A DNA stretch of 64,000 nt, from NCBI GenBank assembly GCA_020630335.1, contig JAHDBN010000007.1, forward strand, positions 1 through 64,000, written 5' to 3'. Under the pieces are notes generated by a model. It saw nothing but the letters and a program-made list of their open reading frames with translations, was not told the DNA's origin and did no database searches. How positions within the stretch are numbered: position 1 is the stretch's first letter; the number at the start of each line of letters is the position of its first letter. Position numbers and translations under genes: made by a program. Of this stretch, positions 7,968 through 16,641 are shown in pieces. The DNA comes from Bacteriovoracaceae bacterium. Its GTDB lineage: Bacteria > Bdellovibrionota > Bacteriovoracia > Bacteriovoracales > Bacteriovoracaceae.

Positions 7968-8915
7968 ATGAATATTTTAATTACAGGATCTTGTGGATAT
8001 TTAGGCCAGAAAACATGTGAAATTTTATGTGCGAGTAAAGAAATTTCTAAGGTTGTTGGAATTGATATTATAAAAGCTCCAAAAAATCTATTAAACTTTT
8101 CAAATTATGTTCATCATAAAAGTGATATTAGAGACAAAAATATTCTTGAGATTTCTAAAAAAGAAAACATAGATGTCATTATTCATCTTGCATCAATTCT
8201 AAACCCACCAGAAGGTATGAGTGAGGAAGAATTAGAGAGTATTGAAATTGATGGAGCTAAAAATTTATTAGATGTTGCTGTTAAAATTAATGCAAAGAAA
8301 TTTATATTTATGAGCTCTGGGGCAGTATATGGATATTTTCCTGAGAATCCTTCCTTAATAAAAGAAGACTATAGAGTTAAAGGTAGTAAAAACTTTCCTT
8401 ATAGTTTACATAAAGCTCATGTAGAAATGATTCTAGATGATTACAAAAATAATTACCCTGAATTATCAATTATGAGTTTACGAGCAGGAACCATACTAGG
8501 ACATAAGAGTAAAGGGCCTATTGCAGATTATTTTAACAAGAAATTTTTGTTTGGAGTTAAAGGGTTCAAATCTCCTTTTTGTTTTATTTATGATGAAGAT
8601 GTTGTTCAGGCAATTTATCAAGGTGTCGTAAATACTAATTTAAAGGGGGCATATAATTTAAGTGGAGATGGAAGTTTATCATTAAAACAAGTTGCTCAAA
8701 AATTAGGAAGTATATATTTTGAGTTGCCAGAGAAATTTATAAAAAAAGCTATTTCGATATTAAAAAAGATGAAATTAACACAGTACAATTCTTACCAGAT
8801 AGATTTTATCTCATATCGACCAGTTTTAGATAATCAAAAGTTGAAAAATGATTTTAAAGGATTACCAACAAAAACCTCTGAAGAGGTTTTTGAAATTTTT
8901 AAATCTTCGAGGTGA
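7968..8915 (+). CDS. NAD-dependent epimerase/dehydratase (extended SDR)
   Basis: This 315-residue protein has the Rossmann glycine motif TGSCGYLG at residues 6-13 and the catalytic YxxxK as YSLHK near residue 144, preceded by an SSGAVYG strand. These define the extended SDR family, which acts on nucleotide sugars or sterol-like and other hydroxy substrates. The substrate cannot be read from sequence. ATAAGG just before the ATG may serve as a weak Shine-Dalgarno. The next gene begins four bases after the stop, so this is the first of three linked genes. Confidence 0.8.
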   Translation: MNILITGSCGYLGQKTCEILCASKEISKVVGIDIIKAPKNLLNFSNYVHHKSDIRDKNILEISKKENIDVIIHLASILNPPEGMSEEELESIEIDGAKNLLDVAVKINAKKFIFMSSGAVYGYFPENPSLIKEDYRVKGSKNFPYSLHKAHVEMILDDYKNNYPELSIMSLRAGTILGHKSKGPIADYFNKKFLFGVKGFKSPFCFIYDEDVVQAIYQGVVNTNLKGAYNLSGDGSLSLKQVAQKLGSIYFELPEKFIKKAISILKKMKLTQYNSYQIDFISYRPVLDNQKLKNDFKGLPTKTSEEVFEIFKSSR

Positions 8916-8919
8916 GTCA

Positions 8920-10203
8920 GTGATAGATAAAAGAAATAGTTATGCAATAATAGGAGCAGGGCCATCAGGTTTAGCAGCGGCTAGAAATCTTCAAAAAGAG
9001 AATATTTCATTTATTGGTTTTGAATCTTATCATTCGGTCGGAGGCTTGTGGGATATTAAAAATCCACACTCAAGTGTTTATAAATCAGCTCATTTAATTT
9101 CTTCAAAAAGAAAAACAGAGTTTAATGAATTTCCTATGAAAGATTCTGTCGCCGATTATCCTTCCCATAAAGATCTTTGCGAATATTTTAATGATTTTGC
9201 AGATCATTTTAAATTAAGAGAACATTTTAAATTTAACTCAAAAGTTGTTTCTACATTTAAAAGAGAAGATGGACTATGGGAATTAAAAACAAGCCAAGAG
9301 CATTACTTGTTTGCAGGAATAATTATTGCAAATGGAAATTTATCAGAGCCTAATATTCCAAAATTCCAAGGAGAATTTAGCGGAGAACTTTTACATTCTA
9401 AAGAGTACAAAGATCCGATTATATTTAAGGATAAAAGAGTTTTAGTTATTGGAGCTGGAAATAGTGGTTGCGATATTATTGTAGATGCTGTTCATTACGC
9501 AAAATCTGTAGATATGAGTGTAAGAAGAGGCTATCATTTTGTTCCAAAGTATATCTTAGGAAGACCTGCAGATACTATTGGCGGAAAGCTAAAATTACCA
9601 TTTAGAATTAAAAGATTTCTTGATAGCAAGTTTTTAGGTTTATTTACTGGTAATCCTGAAAGATTTGGTTTCCCTAAAGCTGATCATAAGCTTTATGAAT
9701 CTCACCCTATTGTTAATTCTTTAATACTACATTATATCGGACATGGTGATATTAACATTCAAAAAGGTATTGAGAAATTTGAAGGGAAGAAAGTATATTT
9801 TAAGGATGGGACATCTAAAGAATATGACTTAGTATTACTTGCAACTGGTTTTAAACTTCACTACCCATTTATTGATAAAAAACACTTAAACCTTAAAGGG
9901 GTAACACCTCAATTGTTTTTAAATATTTTTCCTCCAGGCGAAGATCTCTTTTTTGTTGGTTTATTAGAAGCATTAGGTATAGGTTGGCAAGGAAGATATG
10001 AACAGGCAGCCTTGATAGCAAAAACGATTACTGCTAAAAGAAATAACCCTGGTGTTTATAATAAATTTAGAAAAAAACAAACAGAGAAAATAGATTTAAC
10101 AGGAGGTATAAAATATCTGAAACTAGATAGAATGGCATATTATGTGAATAAAGATGTTTACCTTAATAAAATGACATATTTTAAAAAGTTCTTAAGTAAT
10201 TAA
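8920..10203 (+). CDS. flavin-containing monooxygenase-like NAD(P)/FAD oxidoreductase
   Basis: The protein opens with the FAD-binding IIGAGPSGLAAARNL. It has the FMO fingerprint FSGELLHSKEY near residue 150 and a second dinucleotide-binding motif VLVIGAGNSG near residue 175, the standard FMO order. The frame is open upstream to 8848, but the GTG at 8920 is preferred. GAGGTGAG lies just upstream, and this start places the FAD motif close to the N terminus. It probably oxygenates a soft nucleophile or carbonyl substrate, which is not identified. The gene is coupled to the upstream SDR gene and to the downstream transporter (TAATG overlap). Confidence 0.8.
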   Translation: MIDKRNSYAIIGAGPSGLAAARNLQKENISFIGFESYHSVGGLWDIKNPHSSVYKSAHLISSKRKTEFNEFPMKDSVADYPSHKDLCEYFNDFADHFKLREHFKFNSKVVSTFKREDGLWELKTSQEHYLFAGIIIANGNLSEPNIPKFQGEFSGELLHSKEYKDPIIFKDKRVLVIGAGNSGCDIIVDAVHYAKSVDMSVRRGYHFVPKYILGRPADTIGGKLKLPFRIKRFLDSKFLGLFTGNPERFGFPKADHKLYESHPIVNSLILHYIGHGDINIQKGIEKFEGKKVYFKDGTSKEYDLVLLATGFKLHYPFIDKKHLNLKGVTPQLFLNIFPPGEDLFFVGLLEALGIGWQGRYEQAALIAKTITAKRNNPGVYNKFRKKQTEKIDLTGGIKYLKLDRMAYYVNKDVYLNKMTYFKKFLSN

Positions 10204-11072
10204 TGGGGTCAGAAAATATCTTTCAAATATTAGCTATTAATTTAATGTTAGGATTTTTAGTATTAACAGTTTCATTGAAGATTAGTTTTAACTCACTCAT
10301 AAAAGCATCAAAAGATTTTAAATCAATTGGAATAGGTATATTTTCTCAAATTATTTTATTACCTTTATTAACTTTTATTGTTGCAAATATCTTTAAACTC
10401 CCAGGAGATCTTGCGATTGGTTTTTTTATTATAGGTGCTTGCAGTGGAGGAAGTCTTTCAAATATATTTTCAGATCTAGCGAATGGTGACATCGAATATT
10501 CAATTCTATTAACATCGTTTTCTTCAATAGTGGGACCATTTACTATTCCTTTTAATTTTTTATTATGGAGTTCTTTATATCCGCCATCACAAGAAATTTT
10601 AAAAAGATTGAATTTAAATGTTTTACAGATGTATTTAAATATCTTTCTTATTTTAGGAATACCTTTGTTTTTAGGAGTATACTTAAGAACAAAAAAACCA
10701 GCTATTGCAGACCAGATTTTTTCTTGGGTAAGAAAACTAGCTTTTTTATCATTGGCAATTATCTTAATGGGGATGTTTGTAAAGTACTACAAAGTAGCTT
10801 TGCCTACAGTCAAAACAGTCTTGCCCTTTACATTTACACATAATATTCTAGCAATGCTTTTAGGTTTTTCGATGGGAATGTTCTTAACTAAGAAAAAAAG
10901 AAAAACACTAGCGATAGAGGTAGGAATCCAGAACTCAGGCTTAGGAGCGGCTCTTATTTTTCAATTCTTTCCTAATCTCGAAATGGCTCTAGCCGTTTGC
11001 TTCTGGTGGAGTATTATTCATATGCTTAATGCTGGAATATTTGTTCAAATTACTAGAAAACTTAAACTTTAG
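10203..11072 (+). CDS. BASS-family (bile acid:sodium symporter-like) transporter
   Basis: This 289-residue protein has about nine to ten hydrophobic helices. The two family motifs are recognisable: GACSGGSLSNI near residue 78, and EVGIQNSGLGAAL near residue 238, the discontinuous-helix region that binds sodium and an organic anion. The start overlaps the monooxygenase stop as TAATG. Linkage to an SDR and an FMO suggests import or export of the compound those enzymes modify, which is inference. The 3' end overlaps the convergent gene by four bases. Confidence 0.78.
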   Translation: MGSENIFQILAINLMLGFLVLTVSLKISFNSLIKASKDFKSIGIGIFSQIILLPLLTFIVANIFKLPGDLAIGFFIIGACSGGSLSNIFSDLANGDIEYSILLTSFSSIVGPFTIPFNFLLWSSLYPPSQEILKRLNLNVLQMYLNIFLILGIPLFLGVYLRTKKPAIADQIFSWVRKLAFLSLAIILMGMFVKYYKVALPTVKTVLPFTFTHNILAMLLGFSMGMFLTKKKRKTLAIEVGIQNSGLGAALIFQFFPNLEMALAVCFWWSIIHMLNAGIFVQITRKLKL

Positions 11073-12535
11073 TTTTTTCTTTTCAATAAAATTAAAGGGT
11101 TTTCAGGAGTGAAATTAGCTTCTTTAACCTGCTTAAAGTCTTTATAAACTCTTTCTTTTAAGTCTCTTCTATCTTTTTCAATAAAGTTTTTGGAAAGAAC
11201 AATATATTCAAGATCATCAACATGTATATTTTTCTGACACTTTCCATTAATTCCAAAGTATTCATCTGTGAGAGGATTAGGAAACATATAAACCTTCTTT
11301 TTTAAATTAATAAAATAAGGGAGATTCCAAGAAGGTACGGAAACAATACTGTGTGGAGGGATATAATCAGAAATTTCTTTATAAGCCTTTAAGTGATTAT
11401 TTGAAGGCCATTTAAAGTAATGAGAGTGTGTATAAATCTTTAAATTATGAAGATTAAATGAAAAGTGTAAAATAAGAGCAAAGAAGCATGTAAGAAGTGT
11501 TCTGAAAAGAAGAAATGATTTTTCTCTAAGATTAACAACAAAAATAAAAGCAACTAAAGGAATAACGGAGTGATCATAATGAAAGTTTCCACTGATAAGG
11601 TAATCAGAACCTGTAATAATATTTACAAAAATAGGAGGAATTACTAAAAATAACCACTTGAAAGATATTGGTAATATAAAAAAGAGTGGCCATAGACATA
11701 AACCTAAGTATTTTAAAACTTTCCATTTGAAAAAAACATTAGAGTAGTAACTAAAGCTTGAAAAATTAGTATAAAGACCTTGAAGCCAAGGTAGAGTATG
11801 CTCGTTATTTGTGATGCTTGTTTGAAGAAAATCACATGTTTTTTTAGCATAAATGGGGTGTATAAATTTTAAATTAAAAATAAAGAGGATCAATGAGATT
11901 GCGAGTATTATCAATGCATGACGATTTGAAGTTTTAAAATTAAGTTTAAAAAAATAAGTAAAAAAAGAAAATCCTCCTATGTATATAGCAATATCTTCTT
12001 TACATATTAGGCAAGCGAAAGTGAGCAAGTATAATGATTTTATCCGACCATGATAAAAAGCAATGGCCCACCAAAAAATAAGAGGTGTTACAAATGTTTC
12101 AGGGTGAATAAGGTCATGACTTTGATTAATCAATCCATGATTTAAAAATAACGAGACAGATAGAAATAAAGCACTAAGTCGCTTTGAGCGAGTATAGATA
12201 TAAATAGAGATAGGTAGTAGAAAACTAGCAAGAGAATGAAGAGTAATAATAAGGTAATGGGAATATTTAGAAGCAATAACCCAACTCAAAAAATATTGAA
12301 TATAACTTTGGTCATCAGCCCAAATATAGGTTCCTCGTGAGTATAGAAAAATTTCTAAATTATGATAAATTCGATAAAGAGATTCATACATAATTCCATA
12401 ATCAAAAGCTTGGACTCTTCCTTCTAGGAAAATTCTTAAAGGTCCCCAGAAAAAAAGAGGTGCGAAGAAGAGAGTGACTAACAAAAATTCAAGTCTAATT
12501 CTTTTTAAAGTTACTAGAATGTTTAAGTTTTTCAT
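11069..12535 (-). CDS. DUF2079-like multi-pass membrane protein, possible GT-C glycosyltransferase
   Basis: This 488-residue protein has about ten membrane helices. A periplasmic N-terminal segment FDYGIMYESLY resembles the DUF2079 family, and ~110 C-terminal soluble residues follow. DUF2079 proteins look like GT-C glycosyltransferases, using a polyprenyl-linked sugar outside the inner membrane. No acceptor is known. It starts six bases after the GT2 gene upstream, so it is the last gene of a three-gene minus-strand operon. Confidence 0.6.
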   Translation of the reverse strand: MKNLNILVTLKRIRLEFLLVTLFFAPLFFWGPLRIFLEGRVQAFDYGIMYESLYRIYHNLEIFLYSRGTYIWADDQSYIQYFLSWVIASKYSHYLIITLHSLASFLLPISIYIYTRSKRLSALFLSVSLFLNHGLINQSHDLIHPETFVTPLIFWWAIAFYHGRIKSLYLLTFACLICKEDIAIYIGGFSFFTYFFKLNFKTSNRHALIILAISLILFIFNLKFIHPIYAKKTCDFLQTSITNNEHTLPWLQGLYTNFSSFSYYSNVFFKWKVLKYLGLCLWPLFFILPISFKWLFLVIPPIFVNIITGSDYLISGNFHYDHSVIPLVAFIFVVNLREKSFLLFRTLLTCFFALILHFSFNLHNLKIYTHSHYFKWPSNNHLKAYKEISDYIPPHSIVSVPSWNLPYFINLKKKVYMFPNPLTDEYFGINGKCQKNIHVDDLEYIVLSKNFIEKDRRDLKERVYKDFKQVKEANFTPENPLILLKRKN

Positions 12536-12541
12536 TAATAA

Positions 12542-13450
12542 TTATTTCTTTATAATATAAAGAGGCCGTCCTTTTGCTTCTTTAAATAATTCAGCAATAT
12601 ACTCACCAATGACACCAAGAACAATGAGGTTAATTCCTCCAAAAAATCCAATCATACACACAACAGTTACAAAACCAGGAACATCTGTCCCTATGAAAAG
12701 ATGTTTTAGAATAACATAAGAAATATAAGCAAAAGAGATGAGTGCTATAAGTCCACCTAGTCCAATCCAAATTTTCAGAGGGGTAGTACTAAAAGAAATA
12801 AATCCTTTTCTGGCATAATTTGTAATAGCACTAGCCGAAAAACTAGATGTTCCAGCAGACCTTTTCCCTACTTCAAAGTCTACATATTCAGTTTTATATC
12901 CATGCCATGAAAGAAGCCCTCTGATAAACCTTTCTTTCTCTTTCATAGAGTTAATCGTATCTATAACTTCTCTTCTAATCATGCAGAAATCAGTGGCATT
13001 TGGTGGAAAATTAATACTTGAATACTTTTTCATAGAAGAATGAAATACTTTTCTTAATATTTTCTTCAAAAATGACTGTGAAGTTCCAGATCGAATCCCT
13101 GTTGCTTGGTAAACATTTGGATCTTGTAATTTTTCGTAAAACTCTAGGATTGTTTCAGGAGGATGCTCAAGATCAGCATCAATAATAACAGCGAGATTTC
13201 CTTTACAATGATCTAGCCCCGCAGAAATTGCAGCATCTTTACCAAAGTTTCTAGTGAAATCTAAAAAACGAACATAAGAATTTTTCTTTTCAAGTTCTCT
13301 TAATTTATTTGCTGTTTTGTCATTACTCCCATCATTTATAAAAATAATTTCATAATCTTTTGTTATTTTCTCCATTACAGGTGTAATTGCAGGTAAGAAA
13401 AAATCAATCGATTCTTCCTCATTATGAGCGGGAACAATAACACTAATCAT
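12542..13450 (-). CDS. family 2 glycosyltransferase, GtrB/DPM1-like
   Basis: The N-terminal GT-A domain opens with ISVIVPAHNEEESI, carries FINDGSNDKT, and has DADLEHPP as the metal-binding acidic motif near residue 93. Two C-terminal membrane helices follow (about residues 225-285). This is the layout of polyprenyl-phosphate sugar transferases such as GtrB, ArnC and DPM1. It probably makes an undecaprenyl-phosphate sugar used by the membrane glycosyltransferases on either side. The ATG overlaps the upstream stop by four bases (ATGA). Confidence 0.85.
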   Translation of the reverse strand: MISVIVPAHNEEESIDFFLPAITPVMEKITKDYEIIFINDGSNDKTANKLRELEKKNSYVRFLDFTRNFGKDAAISAGLDHCKGNLAVIIDADLEHPPETILEFYEKLQDPNVYQATGIRSGTSQSFLKKILRKVFHSSMKKYSSINFPPNATDFCMIRREVIDTINSMKEKERFIRGLLSWHGYKTEYVDFEVGKRSAGTSSFSASAITNYARKGFISFSTTPLKIWIGLGGLIALISFAYISYVILKHLFIGTDVPGFVTVVCMIGFFGGINLIVLGVIGEYIAELFKEAKGRPLYIIKK

Positions 13451-15447
13451 GTAAACCTCTTTTTTCTTGCAAAGAAAAGTAATAAGAACAAAGTTAATAA
13501 ACTAATATAGGGAGTAATATTAGAAATAAATGATCCAGAAAATACAATAGTCGTTTGAGTTGATTTAGGGATAATTGCCATGAAATATGGAAAAACTTTT
13601 TCAATTTTTTCTCCACTTAAGGACTTTAAATAAGAGTGATAAGAATATTTTAAAAAGTGCTTTTTCCCTGGGCAATCTGTTATTAATTTTAATCCTGAAA
13701 AGCTCACTTCAACTTTTGGATGACAAGTTTTTACAGGATTATAAGAAATCGACCTGAAATTATTTCTCATAATATCATAAGAATGAGCAAAAGATTTAGG
13801 ATAAGTTAGATCATTATCTTCTATCACTTCAACCATATTTACAGATTTTTTTAACTTATAAATTTGAAAAGGTTTAAATTCTTTTTCTAATTTAAAGTTT
13901 TCATTCTTAGCAATCACTTTTTTTGCTTTTTCTTCAATGAAAACAATAGAATCTCCTCCTAGAAAATCTAATTTTTCATGGAGCTTAGACATATTTAAAT
14001 TATCACATTTATACTTATATCCAAAAGGACAGCTAGCATGATCACTTGCATATGATTGTAAAAGATAAGCAAAGGCGGAAAACTTATGAGCTTCAGCAAA
14101 AAGACTTTCAAACGTAGCCCTTTTGGCAAAAACACCTAAACTTTCGAAAACTCTCGTCGTACCTGTTCCATTTAACTTGGGGTGATGTTCATAAAGAACT
14201 CTTGGTTGACTTAAACTGCCCTTTAGTTCATCAAAAACTTTAGAAACATTAGGATAAAGTGGTTTTTTCTCCCAGCCCGAATAGTTGTAACGAATCCATG
14301 CTTTTGCACTTTTTGTACTTTGATAAGTATAGGTGAAACAGAAAGTTATACAGGCCAATAACAATACTTTTTCAATCCACTGTTCGAAGTTAAAAAGTTG
14401 AGAAAGAGAATAAACTCCAGCGACAATAGCAAAGTATAAGGCTGGTGCTAGAACTCTCATTGGATAAAGTTCAATTGCTGAATATAGATAAGCCAAGCCA
14501 AGCAAAAATATAAAATATAAAGAATAAACAACGGCAATTTTTGATTTCTTATAAAAAGCAACAAAAAAAGTTAATAGAATAGATCCCCAACCAATGATTG
14601 CTGGAACAGATGTTAACTTCTTCATCTCAGATTTGATAAAAAAGAAGAACTTTAAAGAGACTGTATGAGGCCTATTCTCTATCATGGGAAATAACTGCCA
14701 TGCAGTAAGAAGAAGAATCGCTATACCAGAAAAGAAAAGTGTCCAAAAAGTATCTTTATCTCTTTTTACAATTAGTATTGCGAACATCATTGTAGGAATG
14801 GTAATAAAAATATATGCATGAGAAAAAGAAACAAGGGCACTAAAAAAAATTGCTCCTAGTAGTGTTTTATTCTCTTTTTTAATAAAAAAATATTTAATAA
14901 AAAATCCAGAAGCAAGTAACCAAAAATTGATAGCAATAATAAAACAAAATTGTCCTGCTAATGTTGATAAAATATTTCCGCCCAGAATTGAATAACTTTC
15001 ATCAAATAAAATAAAAAGGGAAAGTGCTGAGGCAGCAAGAGCAGCAGTAGATTTCCTATTGGTTAGTTTAAGATGAGCATAGGTAGAAAAAGGAATTGCA
15101 ATTGCTCCAATTGCAGTAATAAAATTAAAAGCCGAACCAATAGGAATAAGATAAGAAAGTAAGGCCATTAAAATATAAGGAAGAGGAAAGTAATGAAGAA
15201 AGACTGGTTCTCCTCCAAGATTTGCAGGATTCCATGCTCTTAACTGAAAAAATCCTTTATCCCATAGTTCTTCTCTTAATAATTTTGCATAAGCAAAATG
15301 AGAGCCGGTATCTCCTCCTGTAGCTGGTGAAGAAGTAAAAATTTCAGAAGGTGAGAAATATTGTAAAAGAAAAATTAAAAAGAAACCAAAGATAGCGAGT
15401 ACTTCTAATCTTTCTGACCAATGAGGAGAATCGAGATTTTTTTTCAT
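13447..15447 (-). CDS. large polytopic membrane protein, PTPS-related/GT-C-like
   Basis: This 666-residue protein has about twelve membrane helices in its first 400 residues. An early periplasmic loop holds GGDTGSHF and WNPANLGG followed by HYFPLPYIL, then comes a ~200-residue soluble part and a C-terminal helix. The DTGSH and WNPxxxGG features match the 6-pyruvoyl-tetrahydropterin-synthase-related membrane family, which is GT-C-like in layout. It is the first gene of the three-gene glycan set. No Shine-Dalgarno is seen, and a TATATT box lies six bases before the ATG, so initiation may be leaderless. Confidence 0.6.
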   Translation of the reverse strand: MKKNLDSPHWSERLEVLAIFGFFLIFLLQYFSPSEIFTSSPATGGDTGSHFAYAKLLREELWDKGFFQLRAWNPANLGGEPVFLHYFPLPYILMALLSYLIPIGSAFNFITAIGAIAIPFSTYAHLKLTNRKSTAALAASALSLFILFDESYSILGGNILSTLAGQFCFIIAINFWLLASGFFIKYFFIKKENKTLLGAIFFSALVSFSHAYIFITIPTMMFAILIVKRDKDTFWTLFFSGIAILLLTAWQLFPMIENRPHTVSLKFFFFIKSEMKKLTSVPAIIGWGSILLTFFVAFYKKSKIAVVYSLYFIFLLGLAYLYSAIELYPMRVLAPALYFAIVAGVYSLSQLFNFEQWIEKVLLLACITFCFTYTYQSTKSAKAWIRYNYSGWEKKPLYPNVSKVFDELKGSLSQPRVLYEHHPKLNGTGTTRVFESLGVFAKRATFESLFAEAHKFSAFAYLLQSYASDHASCPFGYKYKCDNLNMSKLHEKLDFLGGDSIVFIEEKAKKVIAKNENFKLEKEFKPFQIYKLKKSVNMVEVIEDNDLTYPKSFAHSYDIMRNNFRSISYNPVKTCHPKVEVSFSGLKLITDCPGKKHFLKYSYHSYLKSLSGEKIEKVFPYFMAIIPKSTQTTIVFSGSFISNITPYISLLTLFLLLFFARKKRFT

Positions 15448-15495
15448 TAATTAAATATATATTTAATAGGGTAAAAGAAAAACCAAGAAGCGTTT

Positions 15496-15505
15496 GTGTC
15501 AGGTA
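15496..15505. repeat. possible degenerate REP-like motif
   Basis: TGTGTCAGGTAATTAAGAAAA aligns with AGTGCCAGGTACTTTAGAAGA at 5784-5804 with most positions identical. It lies in the 68-bp gap after nusB. No palindrome survives, so the relation to the REP-like motif is tentative. Confidence 0.3.
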
Positions 15506-15515
15506 ATTAAGAAAA

Positions 15516-15950
15516 TTATAATGAAGCTATTTTATCCAGAATACCATTAATGAAAAGATGAGATTTTTCATTCCCAAAAATTTTTGAAATCTCTACGTAT
15601 TCATTAATTGCAACATTTACTGGAGTTGGCGGAGTAATATATTTCATTTCACATACACCCAGTAGAAGAACTGCTTTATCTATCAAAGCAACTCTCTCCC
15701 ATTTCCAATTTTGTAAATGAAAAATAACAAGTTTTTGAATCTCTTCTTTATTTGTATTAACACTTAATAAGACTTTATAAATATATTCTTGATATTTGAT
15801 AGGGTAAGTAATACTTGTTGAAAATTTCTTCAATTGATTTTCTAGATCTTCTTTATTTTTATAACTGGTATTGTTTTCAAAAATTTCATGATAAAAAAAT
15901 TGAAAGACAAACTTTCTAGCTTCACTAATTTTAGTTATATCTGGTTTCAT
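15516..15950 (-). CDS. nusB: transcription antitermination factor NusB
   Basis: This 144-residue all-helical protein shows the NusB pattern. It has an ARKFVFQFFY opening helix, the KxWKWERVALIDKAVLLLGVCE region near residues 86-106, and the ending VAINEYVEISKIFG then FINGILDKI. NusB binds boxA RNA with S10 in rRNA antitermination. The ATG overlaps the nrdR stop by four bases (ATGA). It is the last gene of the minus-strand housekeeping run, in the nrdR-nusB order common in bacteria. Confidence 0.93.
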   Translation of the reverse strand: MKPDITKISEARKFVFQFFYHEIFENNTSYKNKEDLENQLKKFSTSITYPIKYQEYIYKVLLSVNTNKEEIQKLVIFHLQNWKWERVALIDKAVLLLGVCEMKYITPPTPVNVAINEYVEISKIFGNEKSHLFINGILDKIASL

Positions 15951-16423
15951 TGCGTGGGGCCTTCAAAAAATAAATTATCAGTATCTTCTTTTAAGTAATT
16001 AAAAAATTGCTCAATGTCATCATAATTTTTATAAACAGATGCGAAGCGTATATAAGCAACAGGATGTAGATCTCTTAAGTGCTTCATTATATGATTTCCA
16101 ATAATACGAGATCTTATCTCATCTTTGTTTAATTCAATAAGACTTTTCTCAATACGATCAATAATATTTTCAATTTGTTTCGAAGAAACAGGTAGTTTCT
16201 GACAAGCTTTTTCTAAACCACCATAAAGTTTTTCTCTGCTAAAATCCTCTCGTCTACCATCTTTTTTATAAATTTTAGGCATCGTAAGCTCTATTGTTTC
16301 ATAAGTTGTAAATCTTCTTTTACAACTGACACAAGATCTTCTTCTTCTAGTGGAACTTCCATTTTTAATAAGTCTTGAATCTAAAACTTTAGTATCTTTA
16401 GATTTACAGAAAGGACAATTCAT
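15947..16423 (-). CDS. nrdR: transcriptional repressor NrdR
   Basis: A zinc ribbon (CPFCKSKD near residue 3 and CVSCKRRFTTYE near 30) is followed by the ATP-cone domain, giving the standard ~158-residue NrdR. It senses ATP/dATP and represses ribonucleotide reductase genes. An ATG three codons upstream (16432) sits one base after AGGAG. The ATG at 16423 has better spacing, overlaps the preceding stop as TAATG and puts the zinc ribbon at the N terminus as in the family, so it is preferred. Confidence 0.93.
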   Translation of the reverse strand: MNCPFCKSKDTKVLDSRLIKNGSSTRRRRSCVSCKRRFTTYETIELTMPKIYKKDGRREDFSREKLYGGLEKACQKLPVSSKQIENIIDRIEKSLIELNKDEIRSRIIGNHIMKHLRDLHPVAYIRFASVYKNYDDIEQFFNYLKEDTDNLFFEGPTQ

Positions 16424-16641
16424 TAAAGACATTCTCCTGAGATTAGTTCATCTTCTTTTGCACCGGCACAAATTGCGTGGCAAGCATTAGAGTATGTCTT
16501 TTCTTTATAACAAACGGGCTGAAATACTTCTATACAAGCACAATTATTTGGATCTGAGATTTCAAGATTCTTGTTTTTTTTAACTTTTGAAGGCGTAGAA
16601 TTACAAGAAATTAAGAAAAATATAATTAGACTAGTATTCAT
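16423..16641 (-). CDS. small lipoprotein with Kazal-type protease inhibitor domain
   Basis: This 72-residue protein starts with [13 protein letters not shown], a short signal peptide with lipobox LISC (Cys13). It continues as a Kazal domain with six cysteines (34, 36, 44, 54, 58, 71) and the motifs QPVCY and TYSNAC. Kazal domains inhibit serine proteases. A membrane-anchored inhibitor could protect the cell from its own or foreign proteases, which is inference. The frame is open to 16674, but the ATG at 16641 is chosen for the signal peptide and the AAGGAG upstream. It overlaps the glyA stop by 11 bases and nrdR by one. Confidence 0.8.
   Translation of the reverse strand: MNTSLIIFFLISCNSTPSKVKKNKNLEISDPNNCACIEVFQPVCYKEKTYSNACHAICAGAKEDELISGECL

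Noticed and set aside
8848-8919. Upstream in-frame ATG for the monooxygenase at 8848
   Set aside because: It lies within the end of the SDR gene and adds residues before the FAD motif. GTG 8920 has a good ribosome site.
10565-10843. 92-residue plus-strand ORF inside the BASS transporter gene
   Set aside because: It overlaps a well-supported membrane protein in another frame and has no recognisable features.
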